A stretch of 29,529 bases of DNA from Bacillota bacterium. Lineage in GTDB: Bacteria > Bacillota > Clostridia > Clostridiales > Clostridiaceae. The notes below the pieces were generated by a model. The model saw nothing but the letters and a program-made list of their open reading frames with translations. It ran no database searches and was not told the origin of the DNA. The stretch covers positions 1 to 29,529 of the forward strand of contig JAEXLD010000042.1 of NCBI GenBank assembly GCA_023445445.1, in the 5' to 3' direction. Below, in pieces: positions 15,986-24,403 of this stretch. The position numbers and the translations under genes were made by a program. The number at the start of each line of letters is the position of its first letter. The first letter of the stretch is position 1.

Positions 15986-16058
15986 ATGAGGATAGATATT
16001 ATATTCTGCTAACTTGGAATTTAAAAAGTTATAAGAAAATAGTATCTACCTCATTTTT
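15986..16058. terminator. Long imperfect hairpin between convergent sbcC and AraC genes
   Basis: ATGAGGATAGATATTAT (from 15986) pairs imperfectly with AATAGTATCTACCTCAT (ending 16054), with one bulge and about 34 nt of loop, followed by TTTTAT. It is a probable terminator for sbcC and perhaps also for the minus-strand gene. Confidence 0.55.
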
Positions 16059-16947
16059 ATAATGCAAGAGAATTCTTTCTGAACTTATTTGGAGATGTAG
16101 ACATATATTTTTTAAAGGTTTTTATAAAGTATGATACATCACCAAAGCCAACTTCATAAGCTATTTCTGTAATTGATAAACTTGTATTAGACAAAAGTAA
16201 TGCTGCCTTTTGAATTCTAAAGTGATTTATGTATTGTGTACAAGTTTTGCTTGTTTCAGTTTTAAAGAATCTTAAGAAATGATATTCACTATACTGAGCT
16301 ATATCTGCTAATTCTTTAATTGAAATAGGTTTTTTATAATTAGTTTGTATATATTTAATTACTTCTTTTAACTTTTCAACTTTAATTAAATCATTATTAT
16401 CTTTTTCTATATCTATAGTTATATGATTTTCATTAAATAGTGTATAAAAAATATTGAAAAGAAATGATTTTATAGAGAGTTGATATCCATAATTTCTAGA
16501 ATTAAAGCTATCAATTAGTTGTCTAAAGGAATTAACCATGGTGCTATAACCATTATCTTTATAAGTAATTATATTCTTAAATAGCAATTTGTTTTCAATT
16601 ATTGGATTAATAAAACTTATTTGGGAGTAGTCTAAGGTAGTCCCTTCAATAAGAGAAAGATTAAAAACAAGAGCTATATAAGATATCTTAGAATCCATTA
16701 GTCCAGCCATATAATGTATGGAACCTTTAGGAATAACTATAAAATCTCCTGATGAAACAGTAAAGGTTTTAAAATCTATATGAATTTCTGAACTCCCCTC
16801 AGTAATATATATAAATTCCATTTCGTCATGCCAATGTGAATAAGAATCAGCTGAACTTTGAGATTCTATATTATATACTTCTAATGGCAATTGGATATTT
16901 CCATGACTGACCTGCTCTTTAAGCTTTAAATAACTTGTATTATCCAT
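16057..16947 (-). CDS. AraC family transcriptional regulator with cupin sensor domain
   Basis: I place the start at ATG 16947 (MDNTSYLKLKEQ), preceded by GAAGGAG 11 nt upstream. The longer frame starts with a TTG at 17004 that has no ribosome site. The 296-residue protein has an N-terminal cupin/AraC-binding domain (HWHDEMEFIYITEG, then SSGDFIVIPKGSIHY) and a C-terminal double helix-turn-helix (ISIKELADIAQYSEYHFLRF and LSITEIAYEVGFGDVSYFIK, ending SPNKFRK). Such proteins usually bind a sugar or small ligand and activate a neighbouring gene. The only divergent neighbour is the MATE transporter, so it is the likely target. Ligand unknown. Confidence 0.88.
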   Translation of the reverse strand: MDNTSYLKLKEQVSHGNIQLPLEVYNIESQSSADSYSHWHDEMEFIYITEGSSEIHIDFKTFTVSSGDFIVIPKGSIHYMAGLMDSKISYIALVFNLSLIEGTTLDYSQISFINPIIENKLLFKNIITYKDNGYSTMVNSFRQLIDSFNSRNYGYQLSIKSFLFNIFYTLFNENHITIDIEKDNNDLIKVEKLKEVIKYIQTNYKKPISIKELADIAQYSEYHFLRFFKTETSKTCTQYINHFRIQKAALLLSNTSLSITEIAYEVGFGDVSYFIKTFKKYMSTSPNKFRKNSLAL

Positions 16948-17084
16948 TTTATTATAAACTCCTTCATTATTAGCAAAATACTTATATTTATAAGCAATTT
17001 TCAACGAGAATAATATCTATATTAACAGTATAATACAAAGGAAAATAAATATCATTATGAATGTATATTTTAAATGGAGGATTT

Positions 17085-18425
17085 ATGGATATAAAAGTTA
17101 GAAGTGAGCTTAAAAAAATAACATGGCCATTATTTGTTGAAATTGCCTTGTTTTCTCTTTTAGGTAGCGCAGATACTATAATGCTTGGAAAATATTCTGA
17201 TAATGCAGTGGCTGCAGTTGGAGTATCTAATCAAATAATTTGGATGTTTAATCTTCTTTTTGTAATAATAACTGCTGGTACATCTATTTTAATTGCTCAA
17301 CATTTAGGTGCTAAAAGTGAGAAGAAAACTATAATTCAAGTTTCAGGAATTTCAATTGGTATCAATTTGATAATTGGACTTATTGTAAGTGCTTTGATGT
17401 TCTTAGGTGGAAGTTCCATTTTGAAGTTTCTAAATACTCCTGCTGAAATAATAGAGTTTGGACGTCAATACTTAGATATAGTGGGGGGATTTCTATTTTT
17501 TCAATCTGTAATGATGACATTTACTGCTATATTAAGAGCTCATAGTTTAACAAAAATTTGCATGAAAGTAACTATAACAATTAATATAATTAATATTGTA
17601 CTAAATTATATTTTAATATTTGGAAAACTGGGTTTTCCAGTAATGGGAGTTGCAGGGGCAGCCCTTGCTACTACTATAAGTAAGGTTGTGGGAGTAATTA
17701 TTTTAGGGATAATAACCTTTAATTTAATATTTAAGAAGGCGTCTCTAAGTATCTTTAAACCCTTTCCTAAAGAGCAATTTGTTAATATATTAAAAATTGG
17801 TATACCTTCAGCAGCAGAAAATATATCTTATAATTTTTCTCAAATAGTTGTAACTAGCTTTATAAATCTATTAGGTCCCAATAGTATGGCAACTAAGAGT
17901 TACATAGGGACAATAATATGTTTTAGTTTCATTTTTGCATCAGCAATTGGACAAGGTGGCGGAATAATGATAGGTAGATTTATAGGAAATAAAGAAGAAG
18001 ATAATGCCTATAAGTTATGTATGTATACTGTAAAAAAGGCAGTACTAGTATCTATAGTTATAAGCCTTATAATATCAGTAGTAGGAAGAGGGATAATAGG
18101 TGTTTTAACTACTAATGAAGAAATTATATCAATTGCATCAATTATATTTTTAATAGAAATTTTCTTAGAGCCAGGTAGATGTACTAATCTTGTTGGAATT
18201 AATGGACTAAGGGCAGCTGGAGATGTAAGATTTCCTGTATACATAGGTGTCTTTTCAATGTGGACTTTTGGTGTAGGATTATCATATATACTTGGAATAA
18301 GATTTGGACTAGGATTAGTAGGTGCTTGGATTGGATTTACAGTTGATGAATGCTTTAGAGCTATCCTTGTACTAATAAGATGGAAAAGTGGTAAATGGAG
18401 AGGGAAGTCCTTTATTAAGAATTAA
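17085..18425 (+). CDS. MATE family efflux transporter
   Basis: A 446-residue integral membrane protein with about twelve hydrophobic helices in two homologous halves. The N-terminal stretch WPLFVEIALFSLLGSADTIM and the following AVAAVGVSNQI, plus the mid-protein GIPSAAENISYNFSQIV (start of half two), are typical of MATE (NorM/DinF-type) Na+ or H+ antiporters exporting cationic drugs or metabolites. The start is ATG 17085, with TGGAGG at 17075-17080; the longer frame from 17061 has no ribosome site. It is divergent from an AraC regulator that may control it. The substrate is unknown. Confidence 0.9.
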   Translation: MDIKVRSELKKITWPLFVEIALFSLLGSADTIMLGKYSDNAVAAVGVSNQIIWMFNLLFVIITAGTSILIAQHLGAKSEKKTIIQVSGISIGINLIIGLIVSALMFLGGSSILKFLNTPAEIIEFGRQYLDIVGGFLFFQSVMMTFTAILRAHSLTKICMKVTITINIINIVLNYILIFGKLGFPVMGVAGAALATTISKVVGVIILGIITFNLIFKKASLSIFKPFPKEQFVNILKIGIPSAAENISYNFSQIVVTSFINLLGPNSMATKSYIGTIICFSFIFASAIGQGGGIMIGRFIGNKEEDNAYKLCMYTVKKAVLVSIVISLIISVVGRGIIGVLTTNEEIISIASIIFLIEIFLEPGRCTNLVGINGLRAAGDVRFPVYIGVFSMWTFGVGLSYILGIRFGLGLVGAWIGFTVDECFRAILVLIRWKSGKWRGKSFIKN

Positions 18426-18446
18426 ATACTAAATAAATATTAAAGA

Positions 18447-18455
18447 TGCTATAAT
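18447..18455 (+). promoter_or_regulatory. Extended -10 promoter for the small membrane-anchored protein
   Basis: TGCTATAAT fits the extended -10 consensus, 36 bp before the TTG start, with no clear -35. Confidence 0.4.
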
Positions 18456-18491
18456 TAATATTATTAGTGCTTAAGTAAAGGGGAAGTTCTT

Positions 18492-18824
18492 TTGGATTGG
18501 ATTGGATGGTTTAGTTTAATAATTATTATATGTTATTCTTCTTATCCAGGTAAGGTTAAGAAGTTAGAAAAGAAAGTAAAAGTATTAGAGAGAAAAGAAA
18601 AGGGGAATTTTCAAATGTCAAAAATAATATCATCTTTAGTAGGAGAAAGATGTAGAATAGAAACAGACGATGCATTCTTTAATGGAGCAATGGATGTAAT
18701 AGCGAATATTTTAGATGTAGATGATGAGTGGATTAAAGTTTCTTTTACAGATAAAAAAGGAATAGATAAAATTAAGATATTAAGAATAGAATCTATTGAA
18801 AATATAGAGTTAATTTCAGAATAG
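18492..18824 (+). CDS. Small membrane-anchored protein of unknown function, possible internal second start
   Basis: I do not recognise the family. The frame starts with TTG (18492), preceded by GGGGAAG 6-7 nt upstream, and encodes 110 residues. Residues 3-17 are hydrophobic (one membrane segment). Residues 20-40 are a short Lys/Glu-rich amphipathic helix (KKLEKKVKVLERKEK). Residues 42-110 form a compact domain, MSKIISSLVGERCRIETDDA ... WIKVSFTDKKG ... IESIENIEL, which reads like a small beta-barrel. ATG 18615 (Met42) has its own AGGGG 9 nt upstream, so a soluble 69-residue form could also be made. It is monocistronic, with an extended -10 promoter and a strong terminator. Confidence 0.7.
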   Translation: MDWIGWFSLIIIICYSSYPGKVKKLEKKVKVLERKEKGNFQMSKIISSLVGERCRIETDDAFFNGAMDVIANILDVDDEWIKVSFTDKKGIDKIKILRIESIENIELISE

Positions 18825-18848
18825 AGTATTTCAACAAGTAATATTAAG

Positions 18849-18900
18849 ATCTTTTAAGTAATGTATGTTAATTACTTAAAAGATTTTTTTTATTTTTTTT
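18849..18900 (+). terminator. Strong intrinsic terminator
   Basis: A perfect 14-bp stem, ATCTTTTAAGTAAT (18849-18862) with ATTACTTAAAAGAT (18871-18884), has an 8-nt loop and a long T tract. Confidence 0.9.
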
Positions 18901-18905
18901 ATTGT

Positions 18906-18947
18906 GTAACGAATGTTACCGAGTTAATTAATTAATATACATATAAT
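18906..18947 (+). promoter_or_regulatory. HcpR-type operator and class II activated promoter of hcp
   Basis: The palindrome GTAACgaatGTTAC (18906-18919) is followed by TATAAT (18942-18947) with no -35 hexamer at the expected place (CCGAGT). Taking +1 as 18954, the palindrome centre is exactly -41.5, the class II position for CRP/FNR-family activators. From memory, GTAAC-N4-GTTAC is the motif proposed for HcpR in clostridia. Confidence 0.8.
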
Positions 18948-18994
18948 AGAGCCATAAGATGAATAATTAAATAAAACCAAGGGGGATTTATCAT

Positions 18995-20635
18995 ATGGAA
19001 AACAAAATGTTTTGCTTTCAATGTCAAGAAACAGCAGGTTGTACTGGATGTACTAAGTTTGGGGTTTGTGGAAAATCACCAGAATTAGCAAGAATGCAAG
19101 ATTTATTAGTATACACAACAAAAGGATTATCAGAAGTTACTACAAGACTAAGAAAAGAAGGAAAAGAAATTTCAAAGGAAATAAATCATTTTATTACATT
19201 AAACCTATTTACAACTATAACTAATGCTAACTTTGACGATGAAATATTCTACGAAAGAGTAAGAAGAGTTTTAGAAATAAAGGAAGATTTAATAAATAAA
19301 TTATCAAATAAAGATGGATTATCAGAAGCTGCTTTATGGACAGCTACTACAAGAGAAGAATATGATGCTAAATCTACAGAAGTTGGTGTATTAGCAACTA
19401 AGGATGAAGATATAAGAAGTTTAAGAGAACTTATAACTTATGGATTAAAAGGATTATCTGCTTACATGAAGCATGCAAATGAATTAAGCTATGATAATGA
19501 AGAAATAAGTGCATTTATGCAAGAAACTTTAGCTAAATTATTAAATGATAATTTAACTGTTGATGAATTAGTTGCATTAACTTTAGAAACTGGTAAGGTT
19601 GGGGTAGATGGTATGGCATTACTTGATAGTGCAAATACTGGAACTTATGGCCACCCAGAAATGACAAAGGTTAATATTGGAGTTAGAAATAACCCAGGAA
19701 TATTAGTTTCAGGTCATGACTTAAAGGATTTAGAACAATTATTAGAGCAAACAGAAGGAACTGGAGTAGATGTTTATACTCATTCAGAAATGTTACCAGC
19801 TCACTACTACCCAGCATTTAAGAAATATGATCACTTTGTAGGAAATTACGGAAATGCATGGTGGAAGCAAAAAGAAGAATTTGAAAGTTTCAATGGACCT
19901 ATTTTAATGACTACAAACTGTATAGTACCTCCAAAGGATAGTTATAAGGATAGAATGTTTACAACAGGGGCAGCAGGATTTACAGGATGTAAGCATATAG
20001 CAGGTATAGATGGAGAAACTAAGGACTTCTCAGAAATTATAGAACTTGCTAAGAAGTGTAAGGCTCCAACAGAAATCGAAAGAGGAGAAATTATTGGTGG
20101 ATTTGCTCACAACCAAGTATTTGCTTTAGCAGATAAGGTTGTAGATGCTGTTAAATCAGGAGCTATTAAGAAGTTCTTTGTAATGGCAGGATGTGATGGA
20201 AGAGCTAAATCAAGAAACTACTATACAGATTTTGCAAAGGAACTTCCAAAGGATACTGTAATATTAACAGCAGGATGTGCAAAATATAAATACAATAAAT
20301 TAGATTTAGGTGATATCGGTGGAATTCCAAGAGTTCTAGATGCAGGACAATGTAATGATTCATATTCATTAGCATTAATAGCATTAAAACTTAAAGAAGT
20401 ATTCGAATTACAAGATATAAATGAATTACCAATAGCATTCAATATTGCATGGTATGAGCAAAAAGCTGTAATAGTATTATTATCATTACTATATCTTGGA
20501 GTTAAGAACATCCACTTAGGACCAACATTACCAGCATTCCTTTCACCAAATGTTGCTAAAGTATTAGTTGAAAACTTTGGTATTGGTGGAATAACTAATG
20601 TTGAAGATGATATAAAAATGTTTATGGAAATGTAA
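18995..20635 (+). CDS. hcp: Hydroxylamine reductase / hybrid cluster protein
   Basis: Hybrid cluster protein, 546 residues, a cytosolic Fe-S enzyme that reduces hydroxylamine in vitro and acts on nitric oxide in nitrosative stress. The N-terminal iron-sulfur ligands are C7, C10, C19 and C25 (spacing C-x2-C-x8-C-x5-C) in MFCFQCQETAGCTGCTKFGVC. Hybrid-cluster ligands can be recognised further on in SGHDLKDL, TNCIVPP, GAAGFTGCKH, LTAGCAKYKYN and DAGQCNDSYS. The full-length central helical region is retained, so it is not the shortened class III form. ATG 18995 has GGGGG upstream. It is transcribed alone from a CRP/FNR-type activated promoter and ends at a strong terminator; the probable regulator is the next gene. 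No electron-donor hcr gene is adjacent. Confidence 0.96.
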   Translation: MENKMFCFQCQETAGCTGCTKFGVCGKSPELARMQDLLVYTTKGLSEVTTRLRKEGKEISKEINHFITLNLFTTITNANFDDEIFYERVRRVLEIKEDLINKLSNKDGLSEAALWTATTREEYDAKSTEVGVLATKDEDIRSLRELITYGLKGLSAYMKHANELSYDNEEISAFMQETLAKLLNDNLTVDELVALTLETGKVGVDGMALLDSANTGTYGHPEMTKVNIGVRNNPGILVSGHDLKDLEQLLEQTEGTGVDVYTHSEMLPAHYYPAFKKYDHFVGNYGNAWWKQKEEFESFNGPILMTTNCIVPPKDSYKDRMFTTGAAGFTGCKHIAGIDGETKDFSEIIELAKKCKAPTEIERGEIIGGFAHNQVFALADKVVDAVKSGAIKKFFVMAGCDGRAKSRNYYTDFAKELPKDTVILTAGCAKYKYNKLDLGDIGGIPRVLDAGQCNDSYSLALIALKLKEVFELQDINELPIAFNIAWYEQKAVIVLLSLLYLGVKNIHLGPTLPAFLSPNVAKVLVENFGIGGITNVEDDIKMFMEM

Positions 20636-20647
20636 TTATATTTGAGG

Positions 20648-20690
20648 GCTATTGTAAAACTAGTATAACTAGGTTTACAATAGCTTTTTA
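20648..20690 (+). terminator. Intrinsic terminator of hcp
   Basis: A 17-bp stem with one A-G mismatch (20648-20664 with 20668-20684, arms starting GCTATTGTAAA and ending TTTACAATAGC) and a 3-nt loop is followed by TTTTTATTA. Confidence 0.9.
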
Positions 20691-20720
20691 TTATAATTTG
20701 TGATAGTATATTAAAATTAA

Positions 20721-20835
20721 AGAATGAAAAAATGAAGGAATGAAGGAATGAAATTAAGTTTTGCAAATCAAAACAACCATAAATTTTCACTCTTCACTCT
20801 TAACTATTCACTAAAAATTACTTTGTAATTTTTTT
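20721..20835. repeat. Degenerate intergenic repeat, two inverted halves (copy B)
   Basis: The left half has AATGAAGGAATGAAGGAATG. The right half has TCACTCTTCACTCTTAAC, whose reverse complement GTTAAGAGTGAAGAGTGA matches the unit of copy A. A small hairpin AAAAATTAC/GTAATTTTT (20813-20833) closes the element right before the hcpR ribosome site. Confidence 0.55.
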
Positions 20836-20846
20836 AGGAGGTTTTT

Positions 20847-21515
20847 ATGATTAAAGTTTTAAAAAATACATGTTTTTTCAAGGGAATTTCAGAGGAGGAA
20901 ATAGAAAGTATTTTAAAGAGTCAGCTTTATTTAGTAAAAGATTATAAGAAAAATGAAGTTATAGCTAATCAAGGAGAAAAATGCAATAGTTTATCAGTAA
21001 TTCTTGAGGGAAAGGCTGTAATACAAACTATATATGAAAACGGGAAAGTATTAACATTATCTAATTTTAACGTAAGTGATGTATTTGCAGAAGCACTTTT
21101 ATTTTCAAAGGATAAGGAATATCCTGCAACGGTAATGGCTCTTGAAAATTGCAAAATCCTATCTTTCCCAAGAAAAAGTGTGTTAGGAATAATGCAAAAA
21201 AATACTAAGTTTGCTGAAAATATGTTAGAACTTTTATCTCAAAAAATAGTTATTTTAAATAGAAAAATTAATCTAATAGAACTAGATTCTATTAGAAGGA
21301 AAATATGTAAGCTTTTATTAGATAATTATAAGAAAAATAATAGTTATACATATAAAATAGATTCTAAGAAAGAACTTGCTGAAGAACTTGGAATTCCTAG
21401 GCCTTCACTTTCAAGAGAATTAATTAAGATGAAAGACATGGGGTTAATAGATTTTAATTTAAAAGAAATTAAAATTACTGATCTTGAATCATTAGAGGAT
21501 GAGTTTTTCTTATAA
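20847..21515 (+). CDS. hcpR: CRP/FNR family transcriptional regulator, HcpR-like
   Basis: A 222-residue regulator with an N-terminal cyclic-nucleotide-binding-like sensor domain (about 10-120; VIANQGEKCNSLSVILEGKA is the typical beta-roll segment), a dimerisation helix (about 125-150) and a C-terminal winged helix (KKELAEELGIPRPSLSRELI, recognition helix RPSLSRELIKM). There are too few conserved cysteines for an FNR-type cluster. Its position directly after hcp and the CRP/FNR-type palindrome in the hcp promoter make HcpR the best name; HcpR proteins activate hcp under nitrosative stress. Shine-Dalgarno TAGGAGG is 5 nt upstream. The hcp terminator separates it from hcp, and I see no clear promoter of its own. 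Confidence 0.85.
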   Translation: MIKVLKNTCFFKGISEEEIESILKSQLYLVKDYKKNEVIANQGEKCNSLSVILEGKAVIQTIYENGKVLTLSNFNVSDVFAEALLFSKDKEYPATVMALENCKILSFPRKSVLGIMQKNTKFAENMLELLSQKIVILNRKINLIELDSIRRKICKLLLDNYKKNNSYTYKIDSKKELAEELGIPRPSLSRELIKMKDMGLIDFNLKEIKITDLESLEDEFFL

Positions 21516-21542
21516 AATAAACTTTAAAACTATATACAAATT

Positions 21543-21572
21543 ATTAGATTTATGTTAAAATTATACTATAAT
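21543..21572 (+). promoter_or_regulatory. Promoter of the GlpA-like operon leader
   Basis: TATAAT (21567-21572), with a weak -35 candidate TTAGAT (21543-21548) and an 18-bp spacer. The predicted start near 21579 would give a leader of about 120 nt before the first gene. Confidence 0.5.
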
Positions 21573-21602
21573 TTATTTAATGTGCTGAGAGATTTAGAGA
21601 TA

Positions 21603-21643
21603 AGCATGAAAATAAGGGATATTCCTATTTTTATGCTTTTTTT
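21603..21643 (+). terminator. Leader or intergenic terminator upstream of the GlpA-like operon
   Basis: AGCATGAAAATA pairs with TATTTTTATGCT (one G-U pair and one bulged A before a further GG/CC), followed by a T7 tract. It lies between the likely promoter and the first gene, so it may be an attenuator; it may equally be the late terminator of hcpR. Confidence 0.75.
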
Positions 21644-21700
21644 GTCGTGTAAAAAGCAAATACTAAGGGTAATATAAATAATATTTTGGGAGGTAATAAT

Positions 21701-23128
21701 ATGTATGACGTTATAATAATAGGAGCAGGAATAATTGGAGCATCTATTTTTAGAGAATTAACTAAGTTTAATTTAAAGATTGCAATACTAGAAAAAGAAA
21801 ATGATGTGGCAATGGGAACTACAAAGGCAAATTCAGCTATAATTCATGCTGGTTATGACCCAAAGCATGGAACATTAATGGCTAAATATAATGTTATTGG
21901 AAATGAAATGTTTGAAGATTTATGTAAAGAGTTATCAGTGCCCTTTGTTAGAAATGGATCTTTAGTTCTTGCTTTTGATGAAAATGATATTAAGGTAATA
22001 GAAAATTTATATAGAAATGGAATAAAAAATAACGTTAAGGATTTAAAAATACTGACTAAAGAAGAGGTTTTGAAACTTGAGCCAAATATAAATGATAATA
22101 TTTATGGTGCTTTATATGCACCAACTGGTGGAATTGTTGGACCTTTTGAGTATACTATTGCATTAGTTGAAAATGGAGTTGAAAATGGTGGGGAAGTAAA
22201 GCTTAAATCTGAAGTGGTATCAATAACAAAGGATGATGTATTTACAATTAAGTTAAATAATAATGAAGAAATAAGGACTAAGTATGTTATTAATGCAGCA
22301 GGTGTTTATGCAGATAAAATCCATAATATGATATGTGAAGAAAGTTTTAAAATAACTCCAATTAGAGGAGAGTATTATGTATTAGATAAAGATGAAGGAA
22401 AGAATTTTAAAAATACTATTTTCCAATGCCCATCAAAACTTGGAAAGGGAGTTTTAATTACTCCAACTGTTCACGGAAATTTAATTGTGGGGCCAAATGC
22501 AGAGGAGATAGATGAAAAAGATTCTGTAAAAAATACTGCTGAAGCTTTAGATTTTATTAGAGCTACTGCAATAAAGACAAGTAATAAGGTTAATTTTAGA
22601 AATTCAATTAGAAATTTTGCTGGATTAAGAGCAGATGCTGATATAGGTGATTTTATTATAGAAGAAAATGAGAAGGTTAAGGGATTTATTGATGTTTCAG
22701 GAATTAAGTCCCCAGGATTAACAGCAGCTCCAGCTATTGCAATTGATGTAGTTGAAATACTAAAAAATTCTGGTTTAAATTTAGTTGAAAACAGTAATTT
22801 TAATCCACATAGAAAACAAATAAGATTTATGGAATTATCTATAGATGAAAAGAAGGAAATTATAAAAGAAAATAAAAATTACGGCAGAATAATATGCAGA
22901 TGTGAAGAAATTACAGAAGGAGAAATAGTAGATGCAATTAATAGAGCCTTTGGAACTATTTCTTTAGATGGTATAAAGAGAAGATGTAGGCCTGGAATGG
23001 GAAGATGTCAAGGAGGATTTTGTGGTCCTCGTGTCCAAGAAATAATTGCAAGAGAATTAAATATACCACTTGAAAGTATAGAGCTAGAAAAAGATGGTTC
23101 TTATATTTTAACAGGAAAATCAAGGTAG
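21701..23128 (+). CDS. GlpA-like FAD-dependent dehydrogenase with C-terminal BFD-like Fe-S domain
   Basis: The start is ATG 21701, because GGGAGG (21688-21693) lies just upstream; the longer frame starts with TTG inside that ribosome site. The 475-residue protein has an N-terminal FAD-binding Rossmann motif (IIIGAGIIGASIF), a DAO-type fold with TTKANSAIIHAGYDP, and a C-terminal BFD-like [2Fe-2S] domain with cysteines at 399, 401, 429, 436 and 441. This fits the GlpA-like anaerobic glycerol-3-phosphate dehydrogenase group; an L-2-hydroxyacid oxidase is an alternative. The two following genes, 10 and 11 nt apart, complete the operon and would pass electrons on. No glycerol kinase or facilitator gene is in the window. 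An upstream leader terminator suggests antitermination control. Confidence 0.85.
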   Translation: MYDVIIIGAGIIGASIFRELTKFNLKIAILEKENDVAMGTTKANSAIIHAGYDPKHGTLMAKYNVIGNEMFEDLCKELSVPFVRNGSLVLAFDENDIKVIENLYRNGIKNNVKDLKILTKEEVLKLEPNINDNIYGALYAPTGGIVGPFEYTIALVENGVENGGEVKLKSEVVSITKDDVFTIKLNNNEEIRTKYVINAAGVYADKIHNMICEESFKITPIRGEYYVLDKDEGKNFKNTIFQCPSKLGKGVLITPTVHGNLIVGPNAEEIDEKDSVKNTAEALDFIRATAIKTSNKVNFRNSIRNFAGLRADADIGDFIIEENEKVKGFIDVSGIKSPGLTAAPAIAIDVVEILKNSGLNLVENSNFNPHRKQIRFMELSIDEKKEIIKENKNYGRIICRCEEITEGEIVDAINRAFGTISLDGIKRRCRPGMGRCQGGFCGPRVQEIIARELNIPLESIELEKDGSYILTGKSR

Positions 23129-23138
23129 GAGGTCTATT

Positions 23139-24392
23139 ATGAGATATGATTTAATAGTAGTTGGAGGAGGACCAGCTGGACTTGCAGCTGCATATGAAGC
23201 CTTTTTAAAAGGAGTAAATAATATTTTAATTATTGAAAGGGATAAAGAACTTGGAGGAATACTAAATCAATGTATTCATAATGGCTTTGGTCTTCACACT
23301 TTTAAAGAAGAATTAACTGGACCAGAATATGCAGATAGATTTATTAAACTTGTTCAGGACACAAATATTGAAATAAAGCTAGACACTATGGTTTTAGAAA
23401 TAGAAGAAGACAAAAAAGTTCATGCTATTAATACTGAAGATGGATATATGATTTTAGAAGCAAAATCTATTATTTTAGCTATGGGCTGTAGAGAAAGGAC
23501 TAGAGGAGCTATTGGTATTCCTGGAGATAGACCATCTGGAATATTTACTGCAGGAGCAGCACAAAGATATATTAATATTGAAGGGTATATGCCAGGAAAA
23601 GAAGTAGTTATTTTGGGATCTGGTGATATTGGATTAATTATGGCTAGAAGAATGACCTTAGAAGGGGCAAAGGTTAAAGCGGTTGTAGAACTTATGCTTT
23701 ATTCAAATGGATTAAATAGAAATATTGTTCAATGCCTAAATGATTATGATATTCCACTTTATTTATCTCATACAATAACAGACATTATTGGAGATAAGAG
23801 AATTGAAAAGATAGTTATTTCAAAGGTTGATGAAAATAGAAAGCCTATTAAGGGGAGCAAAATAGAATTTTCATGTGACAGCTTATTATTATCAGTAGGA
23901 TTAATACCAGAAAATGAATTATCTAAAAAAGTTGGTGTTAATTTAGATAATAGAACAAGTGGATTAATTGTTACAGAAAGTATGGAAACTAATATTGATG
24001 GGATTTTTGCTTGTGGGAATGTAGTTCATGTTCATGATTTAGTGGACTTTGTTACAGAAGAAGCTAAAGCTGCTGGAAAGGCAGTAGCAAAATATTTAGA
24101 TAATAAATTAGAAAAGAAGAATTATATTAATATTAAAAATGGAGAAGGAATTAATTACACAGTACCACAAAGGATATCTGCTAATGATATAGATGATAAT
24201 TTAACTATTTTTATGAGAGTTAACAATGCTTATAAGGATAAGTTTATAAAGGTTATGTCAGGGGATAATATAGTAAAAAAATTAAAGAAGAAACATCTAG
24301 CTCCAGCTGAAATGGAAAGAGTAATAATAAATAAGGAATTATTAAAGGGTTTAAATGAAGATATTATAATATCTTTAGAGGAAGTTAATTAG
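23139..24392 (+). CDS. FAD/NAD(P)-dependent oxidoreductase, partner subunit of the GlpA-like dehydrogenase
   Basis: The 417-residue product is a pyridine-nucleotide-disulfide-type flavoprotein with two dinucleotide-binding folds. The FAD motif VVGGGPAGLAAAYEA is near residue 7, the second (NAD(P)) motif VVILGSGDIGLIMARRM near residue 150, and the FAD-closing segment GIFACGNVVHVHDLVD near 290. The redox-active CxxC of thioredoxin-reductase-type enzymes is absent; one Cys sits in GGILNQCIHNG. It lacks the BFD domain carried by its neighbour. It begins 10 nt after the previous gene, with TAGGAGG as Shine-Dalgarno. It probably takes electrons from the upstream dehydrogenase to NAD(P)+ or another acceptor. 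Confidence 0.85.
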   Translation: MRYDLIVVGGGPAGLAAAYEAFLKGVNNILIIERDKELGGILNQCIHNGFGLHTFKEELTGPEYADRFIKLVQDTNIEIKLDTMVLEIEEDKKVHAINTEDGYMILEAKSIILAMGCRERTRGAIGIPGDRPSGIFTAGAAQRYINIEGYMPGKEVVILGSGDIGLIMARRMTLEGAKVKAVVELMLYSNGLNRNIVQCLNDYDIPLYLSHTITDIIGDKRIEKIVISKVDENRKPIKGSKIEFSCDSLLLSVGLIPENELSKKVGVNLDNRTSGLIVTESMETNIDGIFACGNVVHVHDLVDFVTEEAKAAGKAVAKYLDNKLEKKNYINIKNGEGINYTVPQRISANDIDDNLTIFMRVNNAYKDKFIKVMSGDNIVKKLKKKHLAPAEMERVIINKELLKGLNEDIIISLEEVN

Positions 24393-24403
24393 GAGGGAGC
24401 AAA

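Noticed and set aside
17004..17060. Upstream TTG start at 17004 for the AraC regulator, giving 19 extra residues
   Set aside because: There is no Shine-Dalgarno before TTG 17004, while GAAGGAG precedes ATG 16947.
20221..20790. 189-residue open frame on the minus strand
   Set aside because: It is the antisense shadow of the 3' end of hcp, continues through the hcp terminator, and has no ribosome site or recognisable domain.
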